From positions 682,001 through 746,000 of the forward strand of contig LT598468.1 of assembly GCA_900074745.1 (NCBI GenBank): DNA of 64,000 nt, in the 5' to 3' direction. This DNA is from Lachancea mirantina. Its lineage: Eukaryota > Ascomycota > Saccharomycetes > Saccharomycetales > Saccharomycetaceae. Numbering within the stretch: position 1 is the stretch's first letter; each line of letters opens with the position of its first letter. A program made the translations under genes and the position numbers. Below the pieces are notes generated by a model, which was not told the DNA's origin, searched no databases, and saw nothing but the letters and a program-made list of their open reading frames with translations. Shown here in pieces: positions 10,138-18,495 of the stretch.

Positions 10138-10888
10138 ATGGCTGATAATCAGATCAGAAATCCAATCATTTGTAAGTGTTGACATGGTCGGTGCCTTTAA
10201 TGCTCTTTTCTATTTGTAGCTCCACTTTACTAACTTTTCAGTCGCTCCGGAAACTTACCAGTACGACAAGAATTCGCTTGATGTGAATCAGGTCGAGTCG
10301 GATCCCATTGTGCAATTCACCAAATGGTTCAAAGAAGCCAAGGCTGATCCAAGTGAGAGTATTCCAGAAGCGGTGAATTTTTCGTCTGCGGAATTGCCAA
10401 GTGGAAGAGTTTCGTCTAGAGTCCTACTTTTTAAGGAATTGGACGACCGCGGGTTCACGATTTATTCCAATTGGGGCACTTCGCGGAAGGCGCACGATAT
10501 TCAAACCAATCCTCAGGCGGCTTTGACGTTTTTTTGGAAAAACCTTCAAAGACAAGTACGGATTGAAGGTAAAGTGGAACATGTTAATAGAGAAACCTCC
10601 GAGCGGTATTTCAAGACCAGACCCCGTGGATCGAAAGTTGGTGCATGGTCCTCACCGCAGTCCGCAGTCATCAAAAATCGTGCAGAACTTGAAAAATTGG
10701 TTGCTGAAAACGAAGCCAAATTTGAAGGTGTCGACGATGTGCCATGTCCAGAGTATTGGGGCGGTCTTAGAGTTGTTCCCTTGATGATTGAATTCTGGCA
10801 AGGACGTTCTAGTCGTCTTCACGACAGAATCGTTTTCCAACGTGAATCTGAAAAAGACGAATGGAATGTTCTGAGAATTGCGCCATGA
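10138..10888 (+). CDS. PDX3: Pyridoxamine 5'-phosphate oxidase, with one intron
   Basis: The gene is made of two exons, 10138-10171 and 10242-10888, encoding 226 residues (228 in S. cerevisiae). Joining them gives the N-terminal run NPIIFAPETYQYDK, almost identical to yeast Pdx3, whereas the second exon alone lacks an ATG. Pdx3 oxidises pyridoxine or pyridoxamine 5'-phosphate to pyridoxal 5'-phosphate using FMN. The FMN and substrate segments SSRVLLFKELDDRGFTIYSN and RPRGSKVGAW are present, as is the C-terminal WQGRSSRLHDR. In S. cerevisiae PDX3 belongs to the YBR035-041 region, so here it is intercalated among YDR-type neighbours, as expected before the genome duplication. Confidence 0.95.
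10172..10241 (+). other. Intron of PDX3
   Basis: The 70-base intron starts GTAAGT and ends TTTTCAG. A perfect branch site TACTAAC lies at 10228-10234, only seven bases before the 3' splice site. It interrupts the Phe codon (T|TC) in the conserved IIFAPE segment. Removing it restores a protein start that matches the family, which is strong evidence that it is spliced. Confidence 0.93.
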
Positions 10889-10929
10889 GACATTTAGAAA
10901 GCTCATATAGTATTTAAAGAAAGACCTCT

Positions 10930-12681
10930 TTAGAGCTTTTCCAGAGCGGCTTGAGTTCCTTCATAAATGCTTGCATTGTAAACTTTGATCTCTTGTGCAA
11001 ATTCAGTCAGTCGCTCTCTCAGATATTTCATATCCGTGCGGGAGCAGTCTTTGCCTTGGTGAATGCATAAACATGCTAACACGAGATAAAACATGTTCGA
11101 ATTAAAATCTTGGGCGTCCTGATCCTCTTTAAGGGAGCGAAATATGTCGAAAAAGCATTTAAACGCTTTATCGTCTAATGCAGGTATCCTTTCCGCACAG
11201 GTCGTCAGTATATTGACCAGAAGCCCCAGATGTAGAACCAAAACGTCACTTTTGGTAGGTATTGAATTGAAGGCAGCTGCATCTTCAATAACGTATTTTG
11301 TAGATGCCTTTAATATCATGGCAAAATGATCAGGCGACAAACAGGCGGTTATGATACGATCATTAGTCAATTTTATGAGTGATTTCAGCATACTTTCGCT
11401 TGCAGAATGACCTTCCAGTTGAGCTAGTAAGACGATTGTCAAATCCTGGTACTGGGTCAAAAGATCCTCTCTAACCCCACTAGCGACAACGCTTTCGACT
11501 GCTCGAAAGCACAAGTCGGGAATATTTGCCGGATTCTGGCATACATCTATGAGCGTTTCCAAAACCCTTGCGGACAAATGAATGCCTTCTCGATAAGCCA
11601 GGGGCCAAAGTTTCTGGGCGTAATAGAATGCTGAAGCACTGTTGTTGCGGGAAACGAGGTCGTTGAAATTCATCTGTGCGATCCGCTTCAAGCTTTTATC
11701 CGAACGGAGCCCATCTTGACGGTCAATATCAAGGATAAGGCTCTCAAAAGGGAACACGGCCCATAGTTGGTCATCCTGGTTCGGTTGCAAAGTATGGGCA
11801 ATGAATAACTTCAAATACTTCAGCGTGTAGCACATATCAACCGGACGTGGGCCAAAACACCAATTCCAAACGTCTGCAAGACGGTATTTGGATATATGGG
11901 CGTGAAGTTCACTGTTATTAGAAAGATCGAGCGCGAAATTCAAAAGCTTCGAGATTTGGTTGCCCTGCGACAGTTTCTCCAGCGGTGACTCAATAAACAG
12001 AAGATCGTCGTCAAATTTAAGTGTCTTTCCGAAGGACTTGAGCCGTACAATAGTGTTAGACACGGCTCCGTCGTGACGCGTAGGAGATCCGATCGCCTCA
12101 ACCGAATTCTCGTAGGCCTGAGAATACTCCAAATCTTCTTGAGAGTAAAGGATCGACGTATTTTTCCCATAGACGATTTTCTTGCCGTCGACGCGATCGG
12201 TGTTCGAAATGTCAGGTTCAAAGGTTTCTGTCATAGCGGAAACGACAGAAACCGGTTTTACATTCGAAAGCATTTTGTTTACGTCGATCAGAGTGGCTTC
12301 AAGGCCCGAATCTCGAAAATTGGGGTGTTGCTCGTTCGCGGAAGATTTTTCGCCAGACTCTCTTGCCAAATCTTTAGTTCTTCGTCTTTTGGCGCGCGAA
12401 ACTTTACGATCTATCGAATCCAAGAACTCAAACATCTCAACTGCTTTGGAGATACCAGATTGATTCGTTTCGCTTTTCTTCACCGAATTTTGCGGTATAA
12501 CAGGTTTCTCATTACCCAAGTAACTCAGCTCATCGCTTCTCAACGTAAAAGAACTGTTTATTGTAGACGTCTGCGACGTCAAACTCGCCAGGGATTCATC
12601 ATCATCACTAAGTTCAACATGCTCTGTATTATCCCGAACGATTTGACCCTTAATTCGTCCTGCTTTACCGTAAACCTTCAT
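10930..12681 (-). CDS. RAD61: Cohesin release factor Rad61/Wpl1
   Basis: The 583-residue protein begins MKVYGKAGR, like the MRAYGKRG start of S. cerevisiae Rad61, with an acidic segment ELSDDDES soon after. The first 220 residues are polar and disordered, with a basic patch RAKRRRTK near 100 that could be a nuclear signal. The C-terminal 350 residues are helical and correspond to the WAPL domain, which binds Pds5-Scc3 and opens the Smc3-Scc1 gate to release cohesin. It is head-to-head with PSF1 across only 115 bases, so the two probably share a promoter. In S. cerevisiae the two genes are neighbours in tandem, so PSF1 or RAD61 has been inverted in one lineage. Confidence 0.9.
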   Translation of the reverse strand: MKVYGKAGRIKGQIVRDNTEHVELSDDDESLASLTSQTSTINSSFTLRSDELSYLGNEKPVIPQNSVKKSETNQSGISKAVEMFEFLDSIDRKVSRAKRRRTKDLARESGEKSSANEQHPNFRDSGLEATLIDVNKMLSNVKPVSVVSAMTETFEPDISNTDRVDGKKIVYGKNTSILYSQEDLEYSQAYENSVEAIGSPTRHDGAVSNTIVRLKSFGKTLKFDDDLLFIESPLEKLSQGNQISKLLNFALDLSNNSELHAHISKYRLADVWNWCFGPRPVDMCYTLKYLKLFIAHTLQPNQDDQLWAVFPFESLILDIDRQDGLRSDKSLKRIAQMNFNDLVSRNNSASAFYYAQKLWPLAYREGIHLSARVLETLIDVCQNPANIPDLCFRAVESVVASGVREDLLTQYQDLTIVLLAQLEGHSASESMLKSLIKLTNDRIITACLSPDHFAMILKASTKYVIEDAAAFNSIPTKSDVLVLHLGLLVNILTTCAERIPALDDKAFKCFFDIFRSLKEDQDAQDFNSNMFYLVLACLCIHQGKDCSRTDMKYLRERLTEFAQEIKVYNASIYEGTQAALEKL

Positions 12682-12796
12682 TGTCCTGGTTTATCTGATA
12701 CGTGGTGATGATCACATAAGGTTTTAAATAAATCAAGTTCACGCCTCGCAAAAAGACGTTAAAGTTAGCTACAAAAGAGGTAACCAAAGCCCCGAA

Positions 12797-13420
12797 ATGT
12801 ATGGAGATTTGGTCAACAAGCTGGTACTCGAAGCCAAGCGGGCTCAACAATTGAACGAAAGCTCAAAATCTGAGCATTTACCGATGTATCAGGACGATTT
12901 AGTTCGAAACACATTAAGGGAAATTGAGCAATTGAAGAGAGACGCAGAGTTGTTGAAAAGTCAACAGGAACTGAATCAAGTGGAAGACAAGGTTGCACGG
13001 TGTCAACATTTCGTGACGCTTCTTTGCATGGAACGTAACAAGAGAGGCTTATTGGCATATCAAAAACTGCGAAGTGACACTTTGGATGCAATGGCTTGGA
13101 ATAAACATGGTTTGGACTCTGTCACAGCACTAGCCGCGGGGGAAGGTGCAGACGCGTCTCTGTCGCATCAGGAAGAAGAGTATTTGAAGGACTACACGCA
13201 AATAATTGCCGATATGAAAAGTGGAGAGTTTACTGATATCGATTTGTCCGGCAGTTTGACGCCTCCCAGCGATGTGTTCATTGACGTGCGGGTGCTCAAG
13301 GACGCAGGTGAGATTCAGACCGAATATGGTGTATTCAATCTTATCAAGGATTCCCAGTTTTTCGCACGTCAAGCAGACGTAGAACGACTTATTCAACAGG
13401 GATTCTTGCAGAGATTGTAG
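12797..13420 (+). CDS. PSF1: GINS complex subunit Psf1
   Basis: At 207 residues it matches yeast Psf1 (208) end to end. The start MYGDLVNKLVLEAKR and the segment FVTLLCMERNKRGLLAYQKLR are diagnostic for the alpha-helical GINS domain A. The C-terminal B domain contains VFIDVRVLKDAGEIQTEYG. GINS joins Cdc45 and Mcm2-7 to form the replicative CMG helicase. The start ATG is the first in frame after a very short divergent promoter shared with RAD61. Confidence 0.97.
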   Translation: MYGDLVNKLVLEAKRAQQLNESSKSEHLPMYQDDLVRNTLREIEQLKRDAELLKSQQELNQVEDKVARCQHFVTLLCMERNKRGLLAYQKLRSDTLDAMAWNKHGLDSVTALAAGEGADASLSHQEEEYLKDYTQIIADMKSGEFTDIDLSGSLTPPSDVFIDVRVLKDAGEIQTEYGVFNLIKDSQFFARQADVERLIQQGFLQRL

Positions 13421-13511
13421 CCCGAGAGAGAAGCCAGTTCGACGGCCGTGGAGGCAGTTAATTTGGGCTCCCGCCGTGGACTACCATGGGGTTATGTTCC
13501 TTGATACCCTG

Positions 13512-13519
13512 TCACGTGA
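13512..13519. promoter_or_regulatory. TCACGTGA palindrome upstream of MRPL25
   Basis: This perfect eight-base palindrome lies about 150 bases before the MRPL25 start. It contains the CACGTG E-box bound by Cbf1 and related bHLH factors. It is one of seven such sites in the window, all intergenic. Confidence 0.6.
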
Positions 13520-13663
13520 TTTTTCTTCTTTCACTGCTAGAAAGAAAGGTTCCACCTGGTGAAAGGTTTGATGTTGGCAAACTTGACATTCAAAAATCAC
13601 TGATACCGTGTGGGAACTCCTCGGCGCTCTTGTTGCTTCTTCGCAGAAACTCGATATCACACA

Positions 13664-14134
13664 ATGTCACAACCAGCTTCAAGGCAGTTTTTCCACCTTC
13701 TACCAGACAAGTTGAAAACTTTTTTCAGAAAGTATCCACCAAACGTGAAATACAGTGACAAACCAACGTCTACGCATGCGATCGACGCGAATCCGTTTCT
13801 GCCCAACAAACATCCGGAAACCGGACGCTATCACAATGCCAAGTACTCTTTAAGGCGTTCGAGCGATCTTTACAAACTTGCGGCTCAGTATGGCGTACAA
13901 CAGCTGCTTCCACCTTCTAAAAAACTGTTCTTCGAAGAGAAGTACGAGCAAAAGAAGCTCATGCGCGGTGTTCTACTACCCAAGGGCCACAAGCACGAAC
14001 TCAGTCACGACAGCAGACTGCAGAAAATGCAAGAAGCCATCAAGAACGCTGACCAGTACATTTTGGAAGTTAAGGGCAAAAAATACTTGAAAAAACTCGA
14101 GAAACGGAACAAGTCTCGTCCATCATGGTTCTGA
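13664..14134 (+). CDS. MRPL25: Mitochondrial large ribosomal subunit protein mL59 (MrpL25)
   Basis: The 156-residue product matches yeast MrpL25 (157) throughout, including [11 protein letters not shown]-type (here [17 protein letters not shown]), [19 protein letters not shown], and [28 protein letters not shown]. It is a fungal-specific component of the mitochondrial 54S subunit. The frame is open 18 codons further upstream, but the first ATG is at 13664 and gives the family length. The next gene is PRP38 on the same strand, as in S. cerevisiae (YGR076C, YGR075C). Confidence 0.97.
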   Translation: MSQPASRQFFHLLPDKLKTFFRKYPPNVKYSDKPTSTHAIDANPFLPNKHPETGRYHNAKYSLRRSSDLYKLAAQYGVQQLLPPSKKLFFEEKYEQKKLMRGVLLPKGHKHELSHDSRLQKMQEAIKNADQYILEVKGKKYLKKLEKRNKSRPSWF

Positions 14135-14235
14135 TGGTGTGCAAATAGCGGTTGACTTGTAAATAGCATATATCGCAACATAAGTAGGAGAAATCAACCA
14201 GCTACGGCTAGTGATTGAGGTCTTCGTATATAGGA

Positions 14236-14243
14236 TCACGTGA
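14236..14243. promoter_or_regulatory. TCACGTGA palindrome upstream of PRP38
   Basis: The palindrome sits about 90 bases before the PRP38 start codon, a normal distance for a Cbf1-type element in a yeast promoter. Confidence 0.6.
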
Positions 14244-14331
14244 CTGGTGCTAAGAGAGTTCTTCATAATGAAGAGGTTGGCTATAATGGGATCAACACTC
14301 TCGACAGTGCCAAGTAGATCGTCTCTTGAGT

Positions 14332-15075
14332 ATGCCACGTGAGTTTCAAAACGATGAGACGCTTTCTCATAAGCAATTGAACCGTCAGTCGACCTCTCTC
14401 GTGATTCCGCAATTGACCCGGGTCAGAATACAGAACTCTATGTATTACAAGATAAATCTGGATCCATGCGCCCAGAGAGGCCTGAACATGAAGCAATTGT
14501 CCAAAACTTTGGTTCAGAATTTGGGTACAGTTCGCTCAGGTGTGAGAAACTTTAGGCTTGCATGCGGTGGTGTTGAATTTAAGTGCTTACTCATGAAATT
14601 GGTACAATTAAGACCGACTTGGTCTGAAATAGTCTTACTTTTGAAAAGAGGACACCCGGAGAAATCTAAATTCGATAACAAGTATTTGGTTGTTTTGCTT
14701 TTGGTGTATTTACGAGTGCAATATTTCTATTTGACCTGGAACGACAACGAAGAACGACGGGCCATAAACACATTGGCAGATCTTGACAGTCAAGGCGATG
14801 TGACCGCGGAGAAACTGGTAAATGTGTTCCGATTTTTCATTCGAGACTATCGCAAAATCAAATCGCTTCCGCTCGACCAGGATTTCTGGTCGAATTCGTT
14901 CGACAAACAGGCCGTGGTGCTTCATGTAGATGAGATTTTGGACTGGCTGTGTACAGAAGAGTCCATATGGGGGTTGCCCCTGGGTAAATGTCGTTGGTGT
15001 GACATTTTTGCAGACTACAGTAGCAGTGAGAGCTCGAGTGAGGAATCAGATGAGGATCCAGAGGTTTCGGGGTGA
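14332..15075 (+). CDS. PRP38: Splicing factor Prp38 (U4/U6.U5 tri-snRNP)
   Basis: The 247-residue product matches yeast Prp38 (242). It contains NQSTSLVIPQLTRVRIQNSMYYK-like sequence near the start, GGVEFKCLLMKL in the middle, and HVDEILDWLCTEESIWGLPLGKCRW near the end, then an acidic Ser-rich tail. Prp38 is needed for spliceosome activation, when U4 is released. The ATG at 14332 is chosen; the frame runs open two codons upstream through a TTG. It ends only 12 bases from the convergent SMD1 stop, so their 3' ends must overlap. Two splicing genes side by side repeat the S. cerevisiae order YGR075C-YGR074W. Confidence 0.97.
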   Translation: MPREFQNDETLSHKQLNRQSTSLVIPQLTRVRIQNSMYYKINLDPCAQRGLNMKQLSKTLVQNLGTVRSGVRNFRLACGGVEFKCLLMKLVQLRPTWSEIVLLLKRGHPEKSKFDNKYLVVLLLVYLRVQYFYLTWNDNEERRAINTLADLDSQGDVTAEKLVNVFRFFIRDYRKIKSLPLDQDFWSNSFDKQAVVLHVDEILDWLCTEESIWGLPLGKCRWCDIFADYSSSESSSEESDEDPEVSG

Positions 15076-15086
15076 GCGACAACTGT

Positions 15087-15506
15087 TCATATGGCTCGTT
15101 TCACTCTTTTCGTGGAATTTCCATTGTGGTCCAGCCTTCTTTTCCTATTGGAATCGTCGCCCAACTTTCCGCTTCTTCTCAGTCTGTTGAGTTGTCTTTC
15201 GTCGACCAAAAGCGAATCTAAGTTCAGCGAGTTGGGCAAAATTATTTGTCTTATGGTGTTACCACGGATGTTGATGTATTGCAGCGAAGTCGTGCCACGC
15301 TCTTCGTTCTGTTGACCGCCGACCAGATACATCCCGGCCATCGCACTGTTACCTGCTTTGTTTGGCAACGAGAGTTTTACGTCCGTCAGCGTCGCATTCA
15401 TTTGTGGGGAAACCGTCTGGAGCGTGCCCCATACAGTGGTACCGTTTTTGAGCTCTACAGAAACCTGCTCGTTACGCAGTTTCATTAGGAAATGAACGAG
15501 TTTCAT
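15087..15506 (-). CDS. SMD1: Spliceosomal core Sm protein D1
   Basis: The 139-residue protein begins MKLVHFLMKLRNEQVSVELKNG, the same as yeast SmD1. It has both Sm motifs: Sm1 with TTVWGTLQTVSPQMNATLTDV and Sm2 with LQYINIRGNTIRQIILP. The tail is basic, with KRRLD and KRVKRA clusters. It forms the heptameric Sm ring on U1, U2, U4 and U5 snRNAs. The frame continues 17 codons upstream to another ATG at 15557, but family comparison puts the start at 15506. It converges on PRP38. Confidence 0.97.
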   Translation of the reverse strand: MKLVHFLMKLRNEQVSVELKNGTTVWGTLQTVSPQMNATLTDVKLSLPNKAGNSAMAGMYLVGGQQNEERGTTSLQYINIRGNTIRQIILPNSLNLDSLLVDERQLNRLRRSGKLGDDSNRKRRLDHNGNSTKRVKRAI

Positions 15507-16559
15507 GATCAATTGGGTGTTGAGTGTTGAATCGAGTGAATTTCTATGAAGAAACAAGAATCAGCTTGTAAGGATCTCTGTTTTCAGAGAGTTTGTTGAA
15601 AAGACATCACGTGATCACATTTGACGGATAAAGTCGAGCGATTTCAAGAGCTTTTTGGAGCGATAAGGTTTCTAGTTGGCAGAAGGAATTGGCCACGAGC
15701 AGATGGTCGGTTTGTTGTTCACCCATACTTCTCTTTTCAGCCATTTTTTTCCGGGGATTTCAAGCTCAAAAATGGGCGGAAGTCATTATTTCGAGCCTTG
15801 AACAACGACGAGGTCCAAAATCTTCAATTTGGGAACATCTCTGCCTGTATAGTTGTGAATTTTCAGGTTTTATTGTCCATTGCGTAACCTTTAACGTGAT
15901 GCGTCGGTGAAAATATGGAAGCAAGAGACCTACACATTACAGAAGCTGTGTGAGCTGTGAGCTGTGAGCGGCAAGCTATGAGGGTGCGGGAGTTCCGAGA
16001 CCACAATATTTCGAAAAAGATTCAGAAGTTAAGGAACCACGGGGTCAGGGAGCTATTGGAGCTCAATTGACGTTTTACACCTTTTCCCATCTGCTTCGCA
16101 ATGTCACACTACTGCCGAAAACCGTCATAAGGATGTCCTCTGGACTCGCCTAGTTCGTCTTCAGTGCTGGCTGGAAGTTCACGCCCATCTAGACAAAATT
16201 CAGATGGAACCACGGCTTTTTGGTTAGTAAATCTCGGGTATCTCCGAAATCTTCTAAATTACTTCTACATTGCCACGACCTCAATAAATTAATACATAGC
16301 TCTAGTTCAGATAAAGTCGCTAGCTCAGTAAACTCCAGGTAGTTAAGCTCTTTACCATCAACCCATAATTTTCAAACAATGCTCGTTTCGTCTGAAATAC
16401 ATCAATTTTTCACTTCAAGCGACCTTAATCGATACTCATCGCTACCGGAGATCAGCGATAAGTAATGGCTGCACAAGATAAAAACCCGGCAACATCGCTA
16501 TATGTAACCTAAGTAATCTTGAACTTCTCGTAGATCCCAGTACCGATCCCGACACCAAC
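15507..16559. other. SMD1-Mpv17-family intergenic region
   Basis: The 1.05-kb gap holds the SMD1 promoter with a TCACGTGA palindrome at 15607-15614, about 100 bases before the SMD1 start. A short direct repeat of GAGCTGTGAGCTGTGAGC lies at about 15950-15968. Frames of up to 88 codons near 15621-15910 overlap each other and look random. Nothing else can be supported. Confidence 0.45.
15607..15614. promoter_or_regulatory. TCACGTGA palindrome upstream of SMD1
   Basis: This perfect copy of the E-box palindrome is immediately followed by TCACA. It is 101 bases from the SMD1 start codon on the minus strand. Confidence 0.6.
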
Positions 16560-17207
16560 ATGAGTTTAAAGCCCCTTAATAATCCTGTGGGACACTACAA
16601 TGATTTGCTAAAGAAATATCCATTATTGACCAAATCGGTCACTGGAGCGTTGCTAGCAGCGCTAGGTGAATTGATCAGTCAGGTAATCACGTCTAGGGAT
16701 GGTGATCCTGTATCTGCAAAACGCAGTCTTGGTCAACGGCTCAAAGAATTGGTTCTTAAGCCACAGTACCGAAAGATTCTGTTGATGTTCCTGTATGGAG
16801 GACTTGTAAACGCTCCTATAAACCATTTCTGTTATCAATGGATAACCAAGGTAACGACGAAACACGTGACCACGGTTAGATGGAGGCGTCTTTCACAGTT
16901 GTGTGGATCCTGGTTTATTGTAAGTCCAATTCAAGTTTTATTTCTGATCACTGCGCTCACGGTATCGAACCTACAAAATTCGGCGGCCGATTTCAAAGAA
17001 TTGCGTGCTAAAATCCTTCAAAATATTAAGCACCGGTACCTGCCTATGCTTTCTAGTGGGATAATCAGTTCATCTGTCTTCGTTTCGATCGCACAGCAGT
17101 GCATTTCGCCTGAAAAATGGTCTTTGTTCTTGAGTTTTGCTTACGCGTTTCTCAATACTGGTCAGAACGTTTACATGAAGATGAAATCATCGAAAGGCAA
17201 GACATAG
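16560..17207 (+). CDS. Mpv17/PMP22-family organelle membrane protein
   Basis: The 215-residue protein has the fold of the Mpv17/PMP22 family: an N-terminal YNDLLKKYPLLTKSVTGALL segment, a second hydrophobic region MFLYGGLVNAPINHFCYQWI, then WFIVSPIQVLFLITALT and FVSIAQQCISPEKWSLFLSFAYAFLNT. The start resembles the xxYxxxLxxxPxxTK motif typical of the family. Members sit in the inner mitochondrial or peroxisomal membrane, and yeast Sym1 is linked to ethanol and heat stress. This copy differs clearly from Sym1 and looks closer to the peroxisomal PMP22 type. S. cerevisiae has no such gene between SMD1 and UPF3, so it was probably lost there. Function is inferred from family only. Confidence 0.8.
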   Translation: MSLKPLNNPVGHYNDLLKKYPLLTKSVTGALLAALGELISQVITSRDGDPVSAKRSLGQRLKELVLKPQYRKILLMFLYGGLVNAPINHFCYQWITKVTTKHVTTVRWRRLSQLCGSWFIVSPIQVLFLITALTVSNLQNSAADFKELRAKILQNIKHRYLPMLSSGIISSSVFVSIAQQCISPEKWSLFLSFAYAFLNTGQNVYMKMKSSKGKT

Positions 17208-17218
17208 CATGTATACTT

Positions 17219-18367
17219 TTAACCGACATTTGAATCACCTTGATCGTTGTCCTTTTGTAGAATTTGGGGCTTGCCAGATTGCTCATCTCGTTTCTTGGAT
17301 TTTGCCGCTTTAGCCTTTTTCGACTCTTTTGAACGTTGTTTCTTCGGGGTTGTCACGGACTCGACAGCCTTCTGCGAGGGGTCACCCGCTTGCAGCGCAA
17401 TTTTCTTCTGAGCTTTCTTCTTGAGCCGTTCACGCCTCTGCAATTCTCGCATCCCGGCCGCTTCGATGATCACCATGTTATTTTTGTCCTGCGGTTCAGC
17501 GCCAGAACCCTTTTTCTGTTTCTTGGATCTCCTCCGAGGTGCCGTGGGTTCTGGATCCTTCGAGTCTTTTTTCTTCCCCTTCTCCTTTTTCTCATTCGTC
17601 GCTTTGTTCTTCTTTTTCTTCACTTTCCTATCCTTCTGCATATCTCCTGCAAGCTCTGTAATCGCTTTTTCACCTTGTTCCCGGATCCTCTGCTGTTCTT
17701 TCCTCCTACGCTCAACGACTTTCGCAATTGGACTGATTATACTCAAATCTGAGTATTGAAACTCGTTGGCGTTTGTCTCAATGAATTTCACAGAATTCAA
17801 AAACTGTTGGAACACCTTATCCTGCCTGATAGTACCCTCGAGCTTGGCGTTGGCCTTCTGTATTGCTTTGGTCTCTTCTGTTCTCATTTTTTTAACGAAT
17901 GCACTGACGGTGAACGTCGGTACCATTGCATTGTCCGTATCGTCCACGAACTTGACATTGGCCACTTTTCTCGCGAAACCTTCTAATTGCTCGTTCCCGT
18001 AAAACGTGAAATATGCTCTTGAATAAACGGGTTGTTTAAACGGTTTCTTCGAGTAATGGCCTTGCATGTAGTATTGATCTTCGACATTTCTGGACAAAAA
18101 CCCGTCCTCCACCACACTAGAAATACATTCTAGAAACTCCTGTTGCGTCAAATTCGGTGGTAAAAGTCTTATAATCAATTTGTGACGTGCTACCGTTGTT
18201 TTTACGGATTTTTTACCAGATCCATGTTTTTTGCCCGGTTTGCCACTTAAAACCGTCGTATCTTCTTGATTTGGCCTCCTTGTTGACCCAGTCTTTTTAT
18301 CAAAGTTCTTGTGCGGTGACGCTCTTTTCAGATCCTCTTTAGGGGTTCTCGCAGGGTCTCCATCCAT
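17219..18367 (-). CDS. UPF3: Nonsense-mediated decay factor Upf3
   Basis: The 382-residue product has the RRM-like Upf3 domain at about 60-165, with KLIIRLLPPNLTQQEFLECI and QPVYSRAYFTFY. It is followed by a very Lys/Arg-rich tail with several nuclear localisation-like clusters (KKKKNK, RRRSKKQKK). Upf3 binds Upf2, joins Upf1 on terminating ribosomes and shuttles between nucleus and cytoplasm. The ATG at 18367 is chosen because the frame upstream begins only with GTG. Yeast Upf3 has 387 residues. It ends 11 bases after the convergent Mpv17-family stop. Confidence 0.95.
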   Translation of the reverse strand: MDGDPARTPKEDLKRASPHKNFDKKTGSTRRPNQEDTTVLSGKPGKKHGSGKKSVKTTVARHKLIIRLLPPNLTQQEFLECISSVVEDGFLSRNVEDQYYMQGHYSKKPFKQPVYSRAYFTFYGNEQLEGFARKVANVKFVDDTDNAMVPTFTVSAFVKKMRTEETKAIQKANAKLEGTIRQDKVFQQFLNSVKFIETNANEFQYSDLSIISPIAKVVERRRKEQQRIREQGEKAITELAGDMQKDRKVKKKKNKATNEKKEKGKKKDSKDPEPTAPRRRSKKQKKGSGAEPQDKNNMVIIEAAGMRELQRRERLKKKAQKKIALQAGDPSQKAVESVTTPKKQRSKESKKAKAAKSKKRDEQSGKPQILQKDNDQGDSNVG

Positions 18368-18495
18368 GTCCTTCACGGTATATGAAGTATGTCTGATATA
18401 GCCAAGAGAAATTCAAAAATTTTTCAGGTTTCTAGAGATGAGTATCATCATGAACATTTAAAGGCGGGAACCAGGTATATATAAAGACTGGTGAT

